Positions 26,741 through 35,139 of a stretch of DNA of 64,000 nucleotides are shown piece by piece (the first letter of the stretch is position 1; the number at the start of each line of letters is the position of its first letter). Under the pieces are notes generated by a model. It searched no databases. It saw only the letters and a program-made list of their open reading frames with translations, and was not told the DNA's origin. This stretch comes from Anaerovibrio sp. Lineage in GTDB: Bacteria; Bacillota; Negativicutes; Selenomonadales; Selenomonadaceae. A program made the position numbers and the translations under genes. The stretch is taken from NCBI RefSeq assembly GCF_024697385.1, contig NZ_JAILFV010000120.1, forward strand, positions 1 through 64,000, in the 5' to 3' direction.

Positions 26741-27739
26741 TTACAATCTCTTTTCTACAAAATCACGCAATTCGTCAACGGTTACTACAGATGTTCCCAT
26801 CTTGCGCACGGCAATTCCCGAGGCTATATTGGACAGGGTTGCAGCAGACAGTGGATCCACACCTGCAGCCAAGGCCAATATCACAGTGGCAACACATGTA
26901 TCCCCTGCACCTGATACATCAAAGACCTCACTTTTATCCGAAACTGGAATATTATAAACAGAACCATCATCACAAAAAAGGGTCATCCCATCACCACCAC
27001 GGGTAATCAGAACACCCTTGGCAGCCATCCTGCTGAGCAGTTCCCTGCCGGCCACAATCAGGTCATCTTCACTTGTTAAAGTCCGCCCCACTGCAGCAGC
27101 CAATTCTGCATCGTTTTGCTTCACATAATCAACAGACTTAAATCTCAAAATATCATACCTTGAATCTACAATGGTAGGTATATTATGCGCCTGACAAAAG
27201 GAAAGAATTTTATTAAGGATTTTGTCGGTAATGGTGCCACTGCCATAGTCACTGAACACCACTCCCTGAACCTTTGGCAATACACCATCCAGATATCCCA
27301 CCAGCCTTGATTCATATTCTGGCTGAAGTGGCAGCTTGCTCTCCCTGTCAATTCTGACCACCTGTTGACTGACAGTGGTCCTGCCTCCGGCAATAACCCT
27401 GGTTTTTGATATGGTAGGTCTTAAAGCGTCACGAATAAAACCGTCAATATCCACTCCCCTGGCTGACAATATATTACTAAGACCGGTGGCACCGGTATCA
27501 TTACCAAGGACCCCGGCAGCATGGACTCTGCCCCCCAATGTCGCAGCATTGTTGACCACATTGGCCGCCCCACCGGCAACCACTTTTTCGCTTGCCTGCT
27601 CCAAAACCAGTACAGGAGCCTCCCTGGATATCCGGGAAATAGTTCCCTCCAGATAGATATCGGCTATCATATCACCAATTATCAGGACTTCACTGCCCTG
27701 CATCCTGTCTATAACCTTTATCAATGATTCCTTCATCAT
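26741..27739 (-). CDS. rfaE1: PfkB-family kinase, HldA/RfaE1-like (second of two)
   Basis: A 332-aa heptose-7-P kinase homolog with GDMIADIYLEGTISRISREAPVLVLE, AGGAANVVNNAATLGG and FDVSGAGDTCVATVILALAAG. It matches the N-terminal kinase half of HldE and is directly followed by the adenylyltransferase half, as in split HldA/HldC pairs, which makes it the better candidate for the standard pathway step. ATG 27739 follows AGAGGTG; an upstream ATG at 27757 would overlap the lptD stop. Confidence 0.9.
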   Translation of the reverse strand: MMKESLIKVIDRMQGSEVLIIGDMIADIYLEGTISRISREAPVLVLEQASEKVVAGGAANVVNNAATLGGRVHAAGVLGNDTGATGLSNILSARGVDIDGFIRDALRPTISKTRVIAGGRTTVSQQVVRIDRESKLPLQPEYESRLVGYLDGVLPKVQGVVFSDYGSGTITDKILNKILSFCQAHNIPTIVDSRYDILRFKSVDYVKQNDAELAAAVGRTLTSEDDLIVAGRELLSRMAAKGVLITRGGDGMTLFCDDGSVYNIPVSDKSEVFDVSGAGDTCVATVILALAAGVDPLSAATLSNIASGIAVRKMGTSVVTVDELRDFVEKRL

Positions 27740-27750
27740 AGACACCTCTG

Positions 27751-29286
27751 TCACCATGGATTAAACTGCAGTGTTACACCAGCTGTACGACGCTTAACAC
27801 GATATCTGACAATGAGCTGATAACAATGCATATCATGGAACCAATACAGGTCAACATCCTCCAGGTCATGGGTCGAAGCATTAAAGGCAGAACCAACCAC
27901 CAACCTGTTGCTCTTATCCCATCTGTAACTGAAGCCTGCAGCAAATTTGCGGGAATAGCTGTCAAGATCAAAATCAAACACAGAATTCCTGCTATTGGCC
28001 TGTGTATAGCTGTATAAGGCATAATAAGCCCACCGGTCATCCACATCACGGCGTACCAAGGCTTTATAGCCAACACCCTTTATATCCCTGTGATTGGCTG
28101 ACTCCTTGGTAACGGAATAATTAGTGCTCAGCTCAAGCATATGATTACCGCCCAGGGCAATCGGGTCATGGGACATAGTAATCCCATAATAGGTATGCAT
28201 ACTATGTATATTCCCCTGACTCCAGGAACCGCGTTCGTACATCAGCCCCCAGGAAATAGGAAAATCCTTCAGTTTTATTGTTTTTGTGTATAGGAAGGAT
28301 GGTGACTTTTTCAGCCACTGATGATTGTTCCCGGCATAATATCCGTTCATAAACTCAAAGCGGCCTAAGCCGGTATCCCATATTATGCTTCCATGATTGC
28401 GGAATGCGTGCTTGGTTGTATACTTAAAAAAGCCATACAGGGATAGCTTATCCGTAAGATAATAGCTAAAATCCTTGCTCAGCCACAAGCCATCATCCTT
28501 ATTGAAGCCCACTCTTGGAAGCTGCTGACTGCCATCCTTCCCATTGAGCTTAAATGTCTGCTTTTTAGTGGAATAAACAGGTATACTTCCCAACCAAAAT
28601 TTCATGTTATGGCATATCATCTTGTCGTTAGGATAAACCTCAATCCTGGAGGCTGTAACCTTATAGTCCGGATTTACTGCCGAGCATTTGGTCATATATC
28701 CATCGTAAACAATAATCTTATCAGGATATAGTTCAATCCGCTTGCCCTTGATGTACTGGTGCCCAACCTTACCATCCACATCTTCCATCTTACCGGTCTT
28801 GGTTTCATAATTGTATTGCGTCTTATAGCCATCCAGGATTATTTTGGCCTGGCCCGGTGTCATCTGCAACATATGTGCCTTGCCGGGAACTTTGATTTCA
28901 TGAACATCAAGATTACCATCTGTCAAATCACTCTGAAATCTCTGAGCATCCAATGTTGTGATTTTTACATTGCCCTTTGCTGTAAAATCGCCATTACGCT
29001 GATCATAAAATAAATCATCACCTTCAACGGCAATTGGTATATTCTTAGTGGGATCAAGAGGATCATGGAGATTTTTGCGCATCTCAAAAGCATCCTGTAC
29101 CAGCTTCTGCTGTTCATCAGTCAGTGCATTTTCCCTTTGGGACCGTCTGTCATTTTCTATATAATCCAAAACATCTGCGTTTGTATCGGTATCACTATGA
29201 TATGTGGCCGCCGATGCATTTCCGCCCAACATAAAGGATGTGCCTGCAATTCCGGCACACAATAATGCCTTAATTTTTTTCTTCAT
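27751..29286 (-). CDS. lptD: LPS-assembly outer-membrane protein LptD (OstA-type)
   Basis: A 511-aa outer-membrane protein. A signal peptide (MKKKIKALLCAGIAGTSFMLGGNASA) is followed by an OstA/jellyroll domain (AVEGDDLFYDQRNGDFTAKGNVKITT onward) and a C-terminal region of alternating aromatic beta strands ending in VTLQFNPW, with the aromatic terminal residue BAM clients have. It is clearly shorter than the proteobacterial protein of about 780 aa. It places LPS in the outer leaflet and heads the heptose/LPS operon. Confidence 0.85.
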   Translation of the reverse strand: MKKKIKALLCAGIAGTSFMLGGNASAATYHSDTDTNADVLDYIENDRRSQRENALTDEQQKLVQDAFEMRKNLHDPLDPTKNIPIAVEGDDLFYDQRNGDFTAKGNVKITTLDAQRFQSDLTDGNLDVHEIKVPGKAHMLQMTPGQAKIILDGYKTQYNYETKTGKMEDVDGKVGHQYIKGKRIELYPDKIIVYDGYMTKCSAVNPDYKVTASRIEVYPNDKMICHNMKFWLGSIPVYSTKKQTFKLNGKDGSQQLPRVGFNKDDGLWLSKDFSYYLTDKLSLYGFFKYTTKHAFRNHGSIIWDTGLGRFEFMNGYYAGNNHQWLKKSPSFLYTKTIKLKDFPISWGLMYERGSWSQGNIHSMHTYYGITMSHDPIALGGNHMLELSTNYSVTKESANHRDIKGVGYKALVRRDVDDRWAYYALYSYTQANSRNSVFDFDLDSYSRKFAAGFSYRWDKSNRLVVGSAFNASTHDLEDVDLYWFHDMHCYQLIVRYRVKRRTAGVTLQFNPW

Positions 29287-29356
29287 GGATTAATCCCCTA
29301 TCTAAAGTTACTCTATTATATGATACTCCATTTAGTAGGCAAAAACAAGCAAAGTA

Positions 29357-29390
29357 AAACCCTCCCGGGCTACACCAGGAGGGTTGTTAA
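29357..29390 (-). terminator. GC-rich hairpin terminator
   Basis: ACCCTCC and GGAGGGT pair across about 14 bases; on minus the stem is followed by TTTTACTTT. It lies between the 29582 gene and lptD and likely ends the former. Confidence 0.65.
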
Positions 29391-29403
29391 AGAAAGCTTA
29401 ACA

Positions 29404-29464
29404 TTATGACGCCATTGTTGAATTTTTCTTCTGCAGAAGAAAAATCTTCCCATTAGCGTAAATA
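29404..29464 (+). repeat. Solo 5' hairpin form of the structured repeat
   Basis: Only the left module of the family is present: GACGCCATTGTTGAA, TTTTTCTTC/GAAGAAAAA around TGCA, then CCCATTAGCGT. The usual central and right hairpins are absent and ordinary sequence follows. Confidence 0.85.
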
Positions 29465-29581
29465 AATTCAATAGGATTTACCCAACAAAATTCCCTGATA
29501 AATCGCCAATATCCGCCAGATAATTATTTCTGCATACAGCTATCAGCTATAAAGCATAAAGTATCGCAGGAACAGAAAACC

Positions 29582-30505
29582 TTATTCTGCAGTGGTAGTT
29601 GGTATAGCATATACTGTACTGTCACTGCTGGTCTGAATATACAGCTCAGTTCCCTCAGGCAAATTAATGTTCTTCCCCTTGACAAAGGCACCACCAATAA
29701 TACCTATAGGTCCCAATACAATCATACCGGCCAGGCTGGCTCCGGCAGCCATACCAAGCTGCTCCATATTCTTCTGGGATTCTTCTCCCAATGTCATGCT
29801 TAAGCTGCTTCCATCTACAGCTTCTATATTCTTAAAATCTATTTCTATCTCAGCATCACGGCCAAAATTTTTGGCCTGGGAAACCTTGTTTATGACGCCT
29901 TCACCAGGAGCACCCTTGGTAATCAAAAGCATATCATTTTCAATCACATCTTCTGCTGCCTGATATTTGATTGTATCTCCCGCCTTCAGGTTCTTGGCAT
30001 TAATAGGGGTTACCAATGCCACCTTAACCAGGGTATTGGCAGGAACAGACACCTGGGTAAGTGGGATGGTAGTTGACCCAAATGCAAAGGTAGAAAGTTT
30101 CTCTATCCTGGCCTTAAAGGAGCCCCCGGAATTCTTGCCCTGAATGGTATTCTCCATAGCGTTGACACGCTTTTGTATAGGTTCCATGCTTACAGTATGG
30201 GATATGGTCCATTCCAAGGCATTCAGCTGTGTGAGCAGGGATGGACTCTGAGTATTATCGAAGGTGGTATCATATAAGTAATTGATTCTGTCCATCATTC
30301 CCCCTTTACCAACGCCCCCATCAAAATCCTTTTCCAACCGCTCTATTCTTTCCACAATGGCCCCGGTCTGGGTGGCACCATATACTACTTTCTCAATGGC
30401 ATCCAGCTTTCCATTGGCGGTGTTGGGAACTTCTGCCATGGCAATCCCTGTGGAAGTAATAAGGAAAACCATACTTAAAAATACGCTAAATAATTTCCTG
30501 ATCAT
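29582..30505 (-). CDS. Exported hypothetical protein
   Basis: A 307-aa protein with a signal peptide (MIRKLFSVFLSMVFLITSTGIAMA). The mature part starts with repeats of the form LDAIEKVVYGATQTGAIVERIERLEKD and IQKRVNAMENTI, likely helical. From about 150 there is a beta-rich region (VSVPANTLVKVALVTPINAKNLKAGDTI) and a Gly-rich hydrophobic segment AAGASLAGMIVLGPIGIIGGAF. I do not recognise a named family. Its place beside LPS and porin genes suggests a periplasmic or outer-membrane role. AGGAGG precedes the start. Confidence 0.85.
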   Translation of the reverse strand: MIRKLFSVFLSMVFLITSTGIAMAEVPNTANGKLDAIEKVVYGATQTGAIVERIERLEKDFDGGVGKGGMMDRINYLYDTTFDNTQSPSLLTQLNALEWTISHTVSMEPIQKRVNAMENTIQGKNSGGSFKARIEKLSTFAFGSTTIPLTQVSVPANTLVKVALVTPINAKNLKAGDTIKYQAAEDVIENDMLLITKGAPGEGVINKVSQAKNFGRDAEIEIDFKNIEAVDGSSLSMTLGEESQKNMEQLGMAAGASLAGMIVLGPIGIIGGAFVKGKNINLPEGTELYIQTSSDSTVYAIPTTTAE

Positions 30506-30629
30506 ATAAAAATCCTCCTAAGTCAGAATATTAATACCTATAACCTTACGGAGCCAATATTCGCATCCGCATTATCCTATACCCCTATTAATACTAATAT
30601 ATCAGAGGCAACAGGTCAATAAATAATAA

Positions 30630-30716
30630 TCATGCCATTTTTCTGTCCAGCCACCACATCAATACCATACCACCGGCACCTGCCACGACAAAACCTTTTA
30701 AACCGTTGTTGTACAT
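30630..30716 (-). CDS. 28-aa membrane micro-protein
   Basis: A short frame missed by the ORF track reads MYNNGLKGFVVAGAGGMVLM, then WWLDRKMA and stop. It has one hydrophobic Gly/Ala-rich segment ending in WW and a positive tail, as expected for a single-pass small membrane protein. A near-perfect ribosome site AAGGAGGTGG lies about nine bases before the ATG, the main evidence that it is translated. It lies between the exported 29582 protein and the YbjN gene. Function unknown. Confidence 0.6.
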   Translation of the reverse strand: MYNNGLKGFVVAGAGGMVLMWWLDRKMA

Positions 30717-30807
30717 GACTTTAACCCACCTCCTTTCCAGTCTGTATCCCAATAAAAATATTTTTTAAAAATGCTGGACTTTTAAGCAAATATTTGCTAC
30801 TATGCAG

Positions 30808-30897
30808 GTGAGCTGTAGATACAGCTTACTCAAAAGCACTTATTTTTTTATATTTTCTTTTTTTGCCGGACTTTTCAGTCCGGCCTTTTTCTTTTTT
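30808..30897 (+). ncRNA. Possible small RNA with U-rich linker
   Basis: A promoter-like TGGACT, 17 bases, TACTAT lies upstream. The transcript would begin with an 8-bp stem (GTGAGCTG/CAGCTTAC), continue through a U-rich single-stranded stretch, and end in the terminator GCCGGACT..AGTCCGGC with a T run. No plus-strand gene is nearby to own that terminator. The shape is that of an Hfq-type sRNA. Confidence 0.45.
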
Positions 30898-30904
30898 ATT
30901 ATAA

Positions 30905-30946
30905 AAATCCTGTATAACAGCATTATATCTGTTATACAGGATTATA
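30905..30946 (-). terminator. Terminator after ybjN-like gene
   Basis: ATCCTGTATAACAG and CTGTTATACAGGAT form a 14-bp stem over an 8-base loop; on minus TTTTTATAA follows. It is nearly identical to the hairpin at 33645. Confidence 0.8.
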
Positions 30947-31007
30947 ACATTTGATTCTGATTAATTTATGATTAATTTTAATTCAGCATCTCTACCGAAA
31001 AATATGG

Positions 31008-31433
31008 TTACCAGATACATTTCATGAATTTACGGTAATGCGCATCCAGGTAATCAATAATCACAGAGAACATGGTGTAAATCATATCCCCGTTCAGGTT
31101 ATCATCAACAACCAGGCATACATCCAGCATCAAATCTCCAGCTGAATTAAGATAGAGCTTGAAAGGCTTGTATGCCGCAGATTCCTCATTTATCATTTTC
31201 AGGAGCTCCAACTGATTGCTCTCAGTCAAAGCCTTTGGTGAAATCTGTACCCGCACCAGTGAAAAAATTGACTCATCCAGTATCACAATGAGTGGAAGCT
31301 GCTGCCCCTCCGTCGTGATACGGGAGCGAAATACCGTTGTTTGCTGACTGTCTCCTTCCAGCTCCTCTACCTCAAATACATGGATATCCTTTTCCTCCAG
31401 ATACGCTTTAAATGCCTCTGCTTTTTTATTCAT
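31008..31433 (-). CDS. YbjN domain-containing protein
   Basis: A 141-aa soluble protein with the YbjN fold pattern: an N-terminal helix, a strand pair (HVFEVEELEGDSQQTTVFRSRITTEGQQLPLIVILDESIFSLVRVQI), and the C-terminal LDVCLVVDDNLNGDMIYTMFSVIIDYLDAHYRKFMK. The family is chaperone-like (type III secretion chaperone fold) with roles in stress regulation, but no reaction is known. AAAGGAGA precedes the start. Its terminator is the 30905 hairpin. Confidence 0.8.
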   Translation of the reverse strand: MNKKAEAFKAYLEEKDIHVFEVEELEGDSQQTTVFRSRITTEGQQLPLIVILDESIFSLVRVQISPKALTESNQLELLKMINEESAAYKPFKLYLNSAGDLMLDVCLVVDDNLNGDMIYTMFSVIIDYLDAHYRKFMKCIW

Positions 31434-31465
31434 TTTATCAGTCTCCTTTTTTAATATATCTAATA

Positions 31466-33433
31466 TTATTCTACCACAATTTCAGCATCAGATGCATGTT
31501 GCCGACGAATAATATCAAGTGTTGATTCCATGCCGAAGAACACCGGTGCCTTCATGCGCCTGCCATACTCAGTCAACAGCCTGCTGTCAAAGGTATATTT
31601 ACCATGCTCATTCGTAACCCGTTCACGCATCATGTCCATCACACTGAGATTATCCCCGTAAAGCTTGTTATAATTTCTGCCAGCATCAACCAGTACAGCC
31701 CTCTTGGTCCGTACCTTCCCATCCTGATATAAATGGAAGCTACGCGCCTTACTGTCTGCCATATTAAAATTGTTCCAGTAGACAAGATTGGCTCCGTCCC
31801 GTACAGGAATGCCACCAAAGACGGCGAAATTCGTATAACTGTTGTCAACATGGATCTGATTCACCGCAAACATATCGTCTATCACCAGGTCTCCCTCGTC
31901 AACATGGAGATATCCCTGATTGGTCCAGAGATTCGGTATCCGTGTGCCGTACTGTGAGTGAATACCTCCCACAGAGACACCGCCGCTGATAAGCTTCTGA
32001 GCGCCTGCTCCTTTAAATGAAACCTGCAGAGGTGATGTACCGTCAGCAGCAACAATAGAACCAATCTGAATGAAATTGCCTGACAAGTCCACATCAGCAG
32101 TATTGCCGCCCCCCGCTTTTGCTGATACACGGTTAACATTTGATGCAGCAGTATTATCATCCATGTGAAGAACCACAGTCTCACCTTCAGCAAGATCCAG
32201 GGAGAGATCACCTTGGGAAAGTACAACACTTGTAGTACCACCTGAAGTGACATTATTGCCTTTGATTGACCCCTGTGCGATGCTGGAAATGTCTATGTTC
32301 CCTGCGGAAGTCACATTTTTCAGTTCGATATCGCCGGTTCCTGCACTGATTCCTATATTGCCCCCGACAGAATTGATATCTCCTACGGTATTTATATTTC
32401 CCTTGTCCGTCGTCATGGAAATATCTTCACTGGCCTGAATATAACGAGCTTTAAGATGTCCCCTTCCTCTTTAGGTGGGGGAAAACAAACTACAACAGCT
32501 GGCGAGCATATCTCCCAGCTCGTTGAAACGCTAATTGGAAGATTTTTCTTCTAAAGAAGAAAAAATTGAACAATGGCGTTATAATCCCCAACAATGATAT
32601 CTCCTTGATTAGCCTTAATCTTCACATTTCCATCTACATTCAAATCACTGTCTAAATAAACACTTCCTGCGTCTTCTGTATTAACCGTCAAATTTTTATT
32701 ACTTTGAATACGGTCAGTAACATGCAGGTCACCATTGCGTCCGGTCAGCTCTATATCAGCCCCGGACTGCAGTACACCGTTCTGGCTTATGATGATATTC
32801 TGGCTGCCTGGATTATACTGAGCTTCACCGGCTGACATGGATATATCCCCATTTTTAGTAGAGGTTTTGCCATAAATCATTATCTTGCCCAAATCAACTT
32901 TTGCATTGATATTATCCCGTGCAGTAACAGTTTCCACATCCGGGCCATTATCACCAATAGTAACATCTCCCGTTCCTACCTGAAGACCTATGCTTCCCCC
33001 GGTGGAGGTGATAGCAGAGCCTATATCAATATCGCCCTTATTCGTGGTCATGTTAATATCATCAACGGCTTTCACCTCATGTCCTACAACGATTTCGCCC
33101 TCATTTGTGGTGATATTCACAATTCCATTTACATTTACATCTGTATCAAAGTATACACTTCCCTTTTCTGAGACTTCAGTCGCAAGACTCTTTTTTGGCC
33201 TGAATACGGTCGGAAACATATGGAGACTCTTCCTTTTCTACTTGATTTTTCTTGGTGGCCTCATCCTCCGCTATCTGTTCCAATACCCTTTCCCGTTCCA
33301 TGTCCCTGCGGTCCCGCTCCATCTGTGCACCGGTGTCCATTCCCATCGCTGACTCTGCGACAGCCGTCCCATGACTCCCGGCAATCATACCAAGCAAAAG
33401 AGCAACAGAAATCAAATTGGATATCTTCATCAT
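31466..33433 (-). pseudogene. Filamentous-haemagglutinin-like surface protein, broken by frameshift and repeat insertion
   Basis: Three ORFs form one gene. It starts at ATG 33433 (AGAGGGG upstream) with a signal peptide (MKISNLISVALLLGMIAGSHG..AVAE), then a charged coil, then beta-helix-type repeats (GDIDIGSAITSTGGSIGLQVG, GDIIVGDY) and a C-terminal domain ending DIIRRQHASDAEIVVE. Break 1: an AAAAAA run near 33196 shifts DRIQAKK out of SLATEVSEKG; one A fewer restores it. Break 2: a type A repeat at 32440-32583; removing it with one TTATA joins VGDY to IQASEDISMTTDKG in frame. Probably a secreted adhesin remnant. Confidence 0.85.
32440..32583 (-). mobile_element. Structured repeat, type A (copy 5), inserted in surface-protein gene
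   Basis: Complete type A copy in minus orientation, nearly identical to copy 1. TTATA stands at both ends (as TATAA on plus at 32440-32444), consistent with target duplication. The host reading frame resumes exactly if the element plus one TTATA is removed, giving direct evidence of insertion. Confidence 0.93.
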
Positions 33434-33644
33434 AATTCCCCTCTTATTCACATTTAACCCGACCTGAAAAAACACGGACTTCTACAACATATTATTTAGA
33501 TATATTTTACCATAAAAAAGCTATGTAACTATCAGTTATCACCTGTTATCACAATCACCATTTCCTGATGATAGTAGCCGGACTCCACCTGATATATCTC
33601 CTTTTTGCCGAACATTTTATGCCAAACTTATTGCAGCAAAAAAA

Positions 33645-33686
33645 TCCTGTATAACAGCATTGTATCTGTTACACAGGATTTTAATA
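33645..33686 (-). terminator. Porin terminator
   Basis: AATCCTGTGTAACAG/CTGTTATACAGGATT stem followed by TTTTTTT on minus, 20 bp after the porin stop. Confidence 0.85.
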
Positions 33687-33704
33687 ATCGATTGTTTATT
33701 GTTC

Positions 33705-35054
33705 TTAGAACAGGAATTCTAACTGGCCAAAGTATTTCTTGCCATCAGTTTCGGCATCAGCAGTAAACTCCTTGCCCTTGAAGTATGCCAAAGAGCCTAC
33801 CACATTAGTGAACGGAGTAAAGGATACACCTATCTCCCAACCCTTCTGATTCTGATCACCTGTTGCCATTACACCATCAAAGGCAGGACTTGGTGCAGCC
33901 GCACGAGTAAGATACCTGTATGCACCGTAGATTCCGAAGGAACCAGGCTGGGAAGGATCTGCCTCACCATAGGAAAGCTGAACACTGTATGCCCGCTTCA
34001 TGGAAGCATCTACTCCGGAGCCCTTGAAGTTTTTGGCATATGCAGCTGCCAGACTGAGCTTGTCAGTAAAATTGTATGCTCCACCAACACTCCAGATATC
34101 CAGGGAACTGTCAGTATAATCACCAAGATTAATATATTCACCTACTTTGGAGCTGCGGAAGGTATGATAGGCAGCACCAAAGGTGTACTTGTCGGTTGTG
34201 GTCAATAACTCCAGTGAACCATAGGTTGCTACCGGGCTGTCTGTGGCAGGATCGCCAATCAGCATTCCGGCTTCATTGCTGTGCTTGCCAGGATCGAAAT
34301 TAAATCGGCCTGCCGTGAGAATTCCCTGCCATTTGTCCCCATAGGCAGCCTGAAAACCGACAACATCATCACTGATAACAAGACCACTGTCTGCTACTGA
34401 CTCAACAGGAACATGACCTATCATGAGATTTCCCTTATCGGAAAAGCTGGTCTCAGCAAATATTTCCTTAACAGAAAAATATGACCCATTATATGGAACA
34501 TCGTCACCGGCAGTAGCATTATGTGCTGCATTTGCATCCATGCTGTACTCCATGGTGGCATGAGCAGTCCAATTATCATTGATTGCCATGGTAGGATTGA
34601 GCTGTAATACCAATTGATTACCGGTCTGTCTGTCTCCAGGACGGTCATCGCTTCTATAAAGATACTTGACGGAACCATCCCAGGTAACATTATCTATACG
34701 CTTTTCCAGCTCATCAACACGGACACCAAGATTTTTTAATTCATCCTGAAATTCCACCGCCAGCTTATCAATCATTGCCTTATCAGCCCTGGATGTATCA
34801 CTGCTTAAAGAAGGTTTCTTGGCCATAGCCTTGGCCACAATCTGAGCCATTTCATACCTGGTCATGGTTTGATTCCCACGAAAAGTACCATCACCATAAC
34901 CATTTACCACCCCATCCTGCTGCAATTGACTGACAGCATCATACGCCCAATGATCTGCCGGCACATCACTAAATGGATTAACTGCAGCCAACGCAGAACT
35001 GGTTGCTCCAACAATCAAAGCAGCAGAAACAGCTGCTATAGCCTTTTTACTCAT
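33705..35054 (-). CDS. ompM: SLH-domain outer-membrane porin (OmpM/Mep45 type)
   Basis: A 449-aa outer-membrane protein of Negativicutes. The signal peptide is MSKKAIAAVSAALIVGATSSALA. One SLH domain (FSDVPADHWAYDAVSQLQQDGVVNGYGDGTFRGNQTMTRYEMAQIVAKA, residues 27-76) should bind the peptidoglycan-linked polymer and tether the outer membrane. A short coiled coil follows (KLAVEFQDELKNLGVRVDELEKRI), then a beta-barrel ending KKYFGQLEFLF with terminal Phe. ATG 35054 follows TTGGAGG. A strong stem-loop stands just before this ribosome site and a Fur-like sequence lies upstream. Confidence 0.93.
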   Translation of the reverse strand: MSKKAIAAVSAALIVGATSSALAAVNPFSDVPADHWAYDAVSQLQQDGVVNGYGDGTFRGNQTMTRYEMAQIVAKAMAKKPSLSSDTSRADKAMIDKLAVEFQDELKNLGVRVDELEKRIDNVTWDGSVKYLYRSDDRPGDRQTGNQLVLQLNPTMAINDNWTAHATMEYSMDANAAHNATAGDDVPYNGSYFSVKEIFAETSFSDKGNLMIGHVPVESVADSGLVISDDVVGFQAAYGDKWQGILTAGRFNFDPGKHSNEAGMLIGDPATDSPVATYGSLELLTTTDKYTFGAAYHTFRSSKVGEYINLGDYTDSSLDIWSVGGAYNFTDKLSLAAAYAKNFKGSGVDASMKRAYSVQLSYGEADPSQPGSFGIYGAYRYLTRAAAPSPAFDGVMATGDQNQKGWEIGVSFTPFTNVVGSLAYFKGKEFTADAETDGKKYFGQLEFLF

Positions 35055-35073
35055 ATGAAAATACCTCCAATAC

Positions 35074-35111
35074 AATATGTTATCATCTCCACTATGAGAT
35101 GATAACATATT
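35074..35111 (-). promoter_or_regulatory. 16-bp stem-loop in the porin leader
   Basis: ATATGTTATCATCTC pairs perfectly with GAGATGATAACATAT over a six-base loop, about six bases before the porin ribosome site on the mRNA. There is no T run, so it is not a usual terminator. It could stabilise the mRNA 5' end, or act as an operator on DNA. Confidence 0.65.
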
Positions 35112-35116
35112 ATTGG

Positions 35117-35139
35117 ATATAATGCAAATGATTATCAAT
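35117..35139 (-). promoter_or_regulatory. Possible Fur box upstream of porin
   Basis: On minus TTGATAATCATTTGCATTAT resembles the Fur consensus GATAATGATAATCATTATC in two of its three hexamers. It overlaps the hemL stop and lies about 65 bp before the porin start. Confidence 0.35.
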
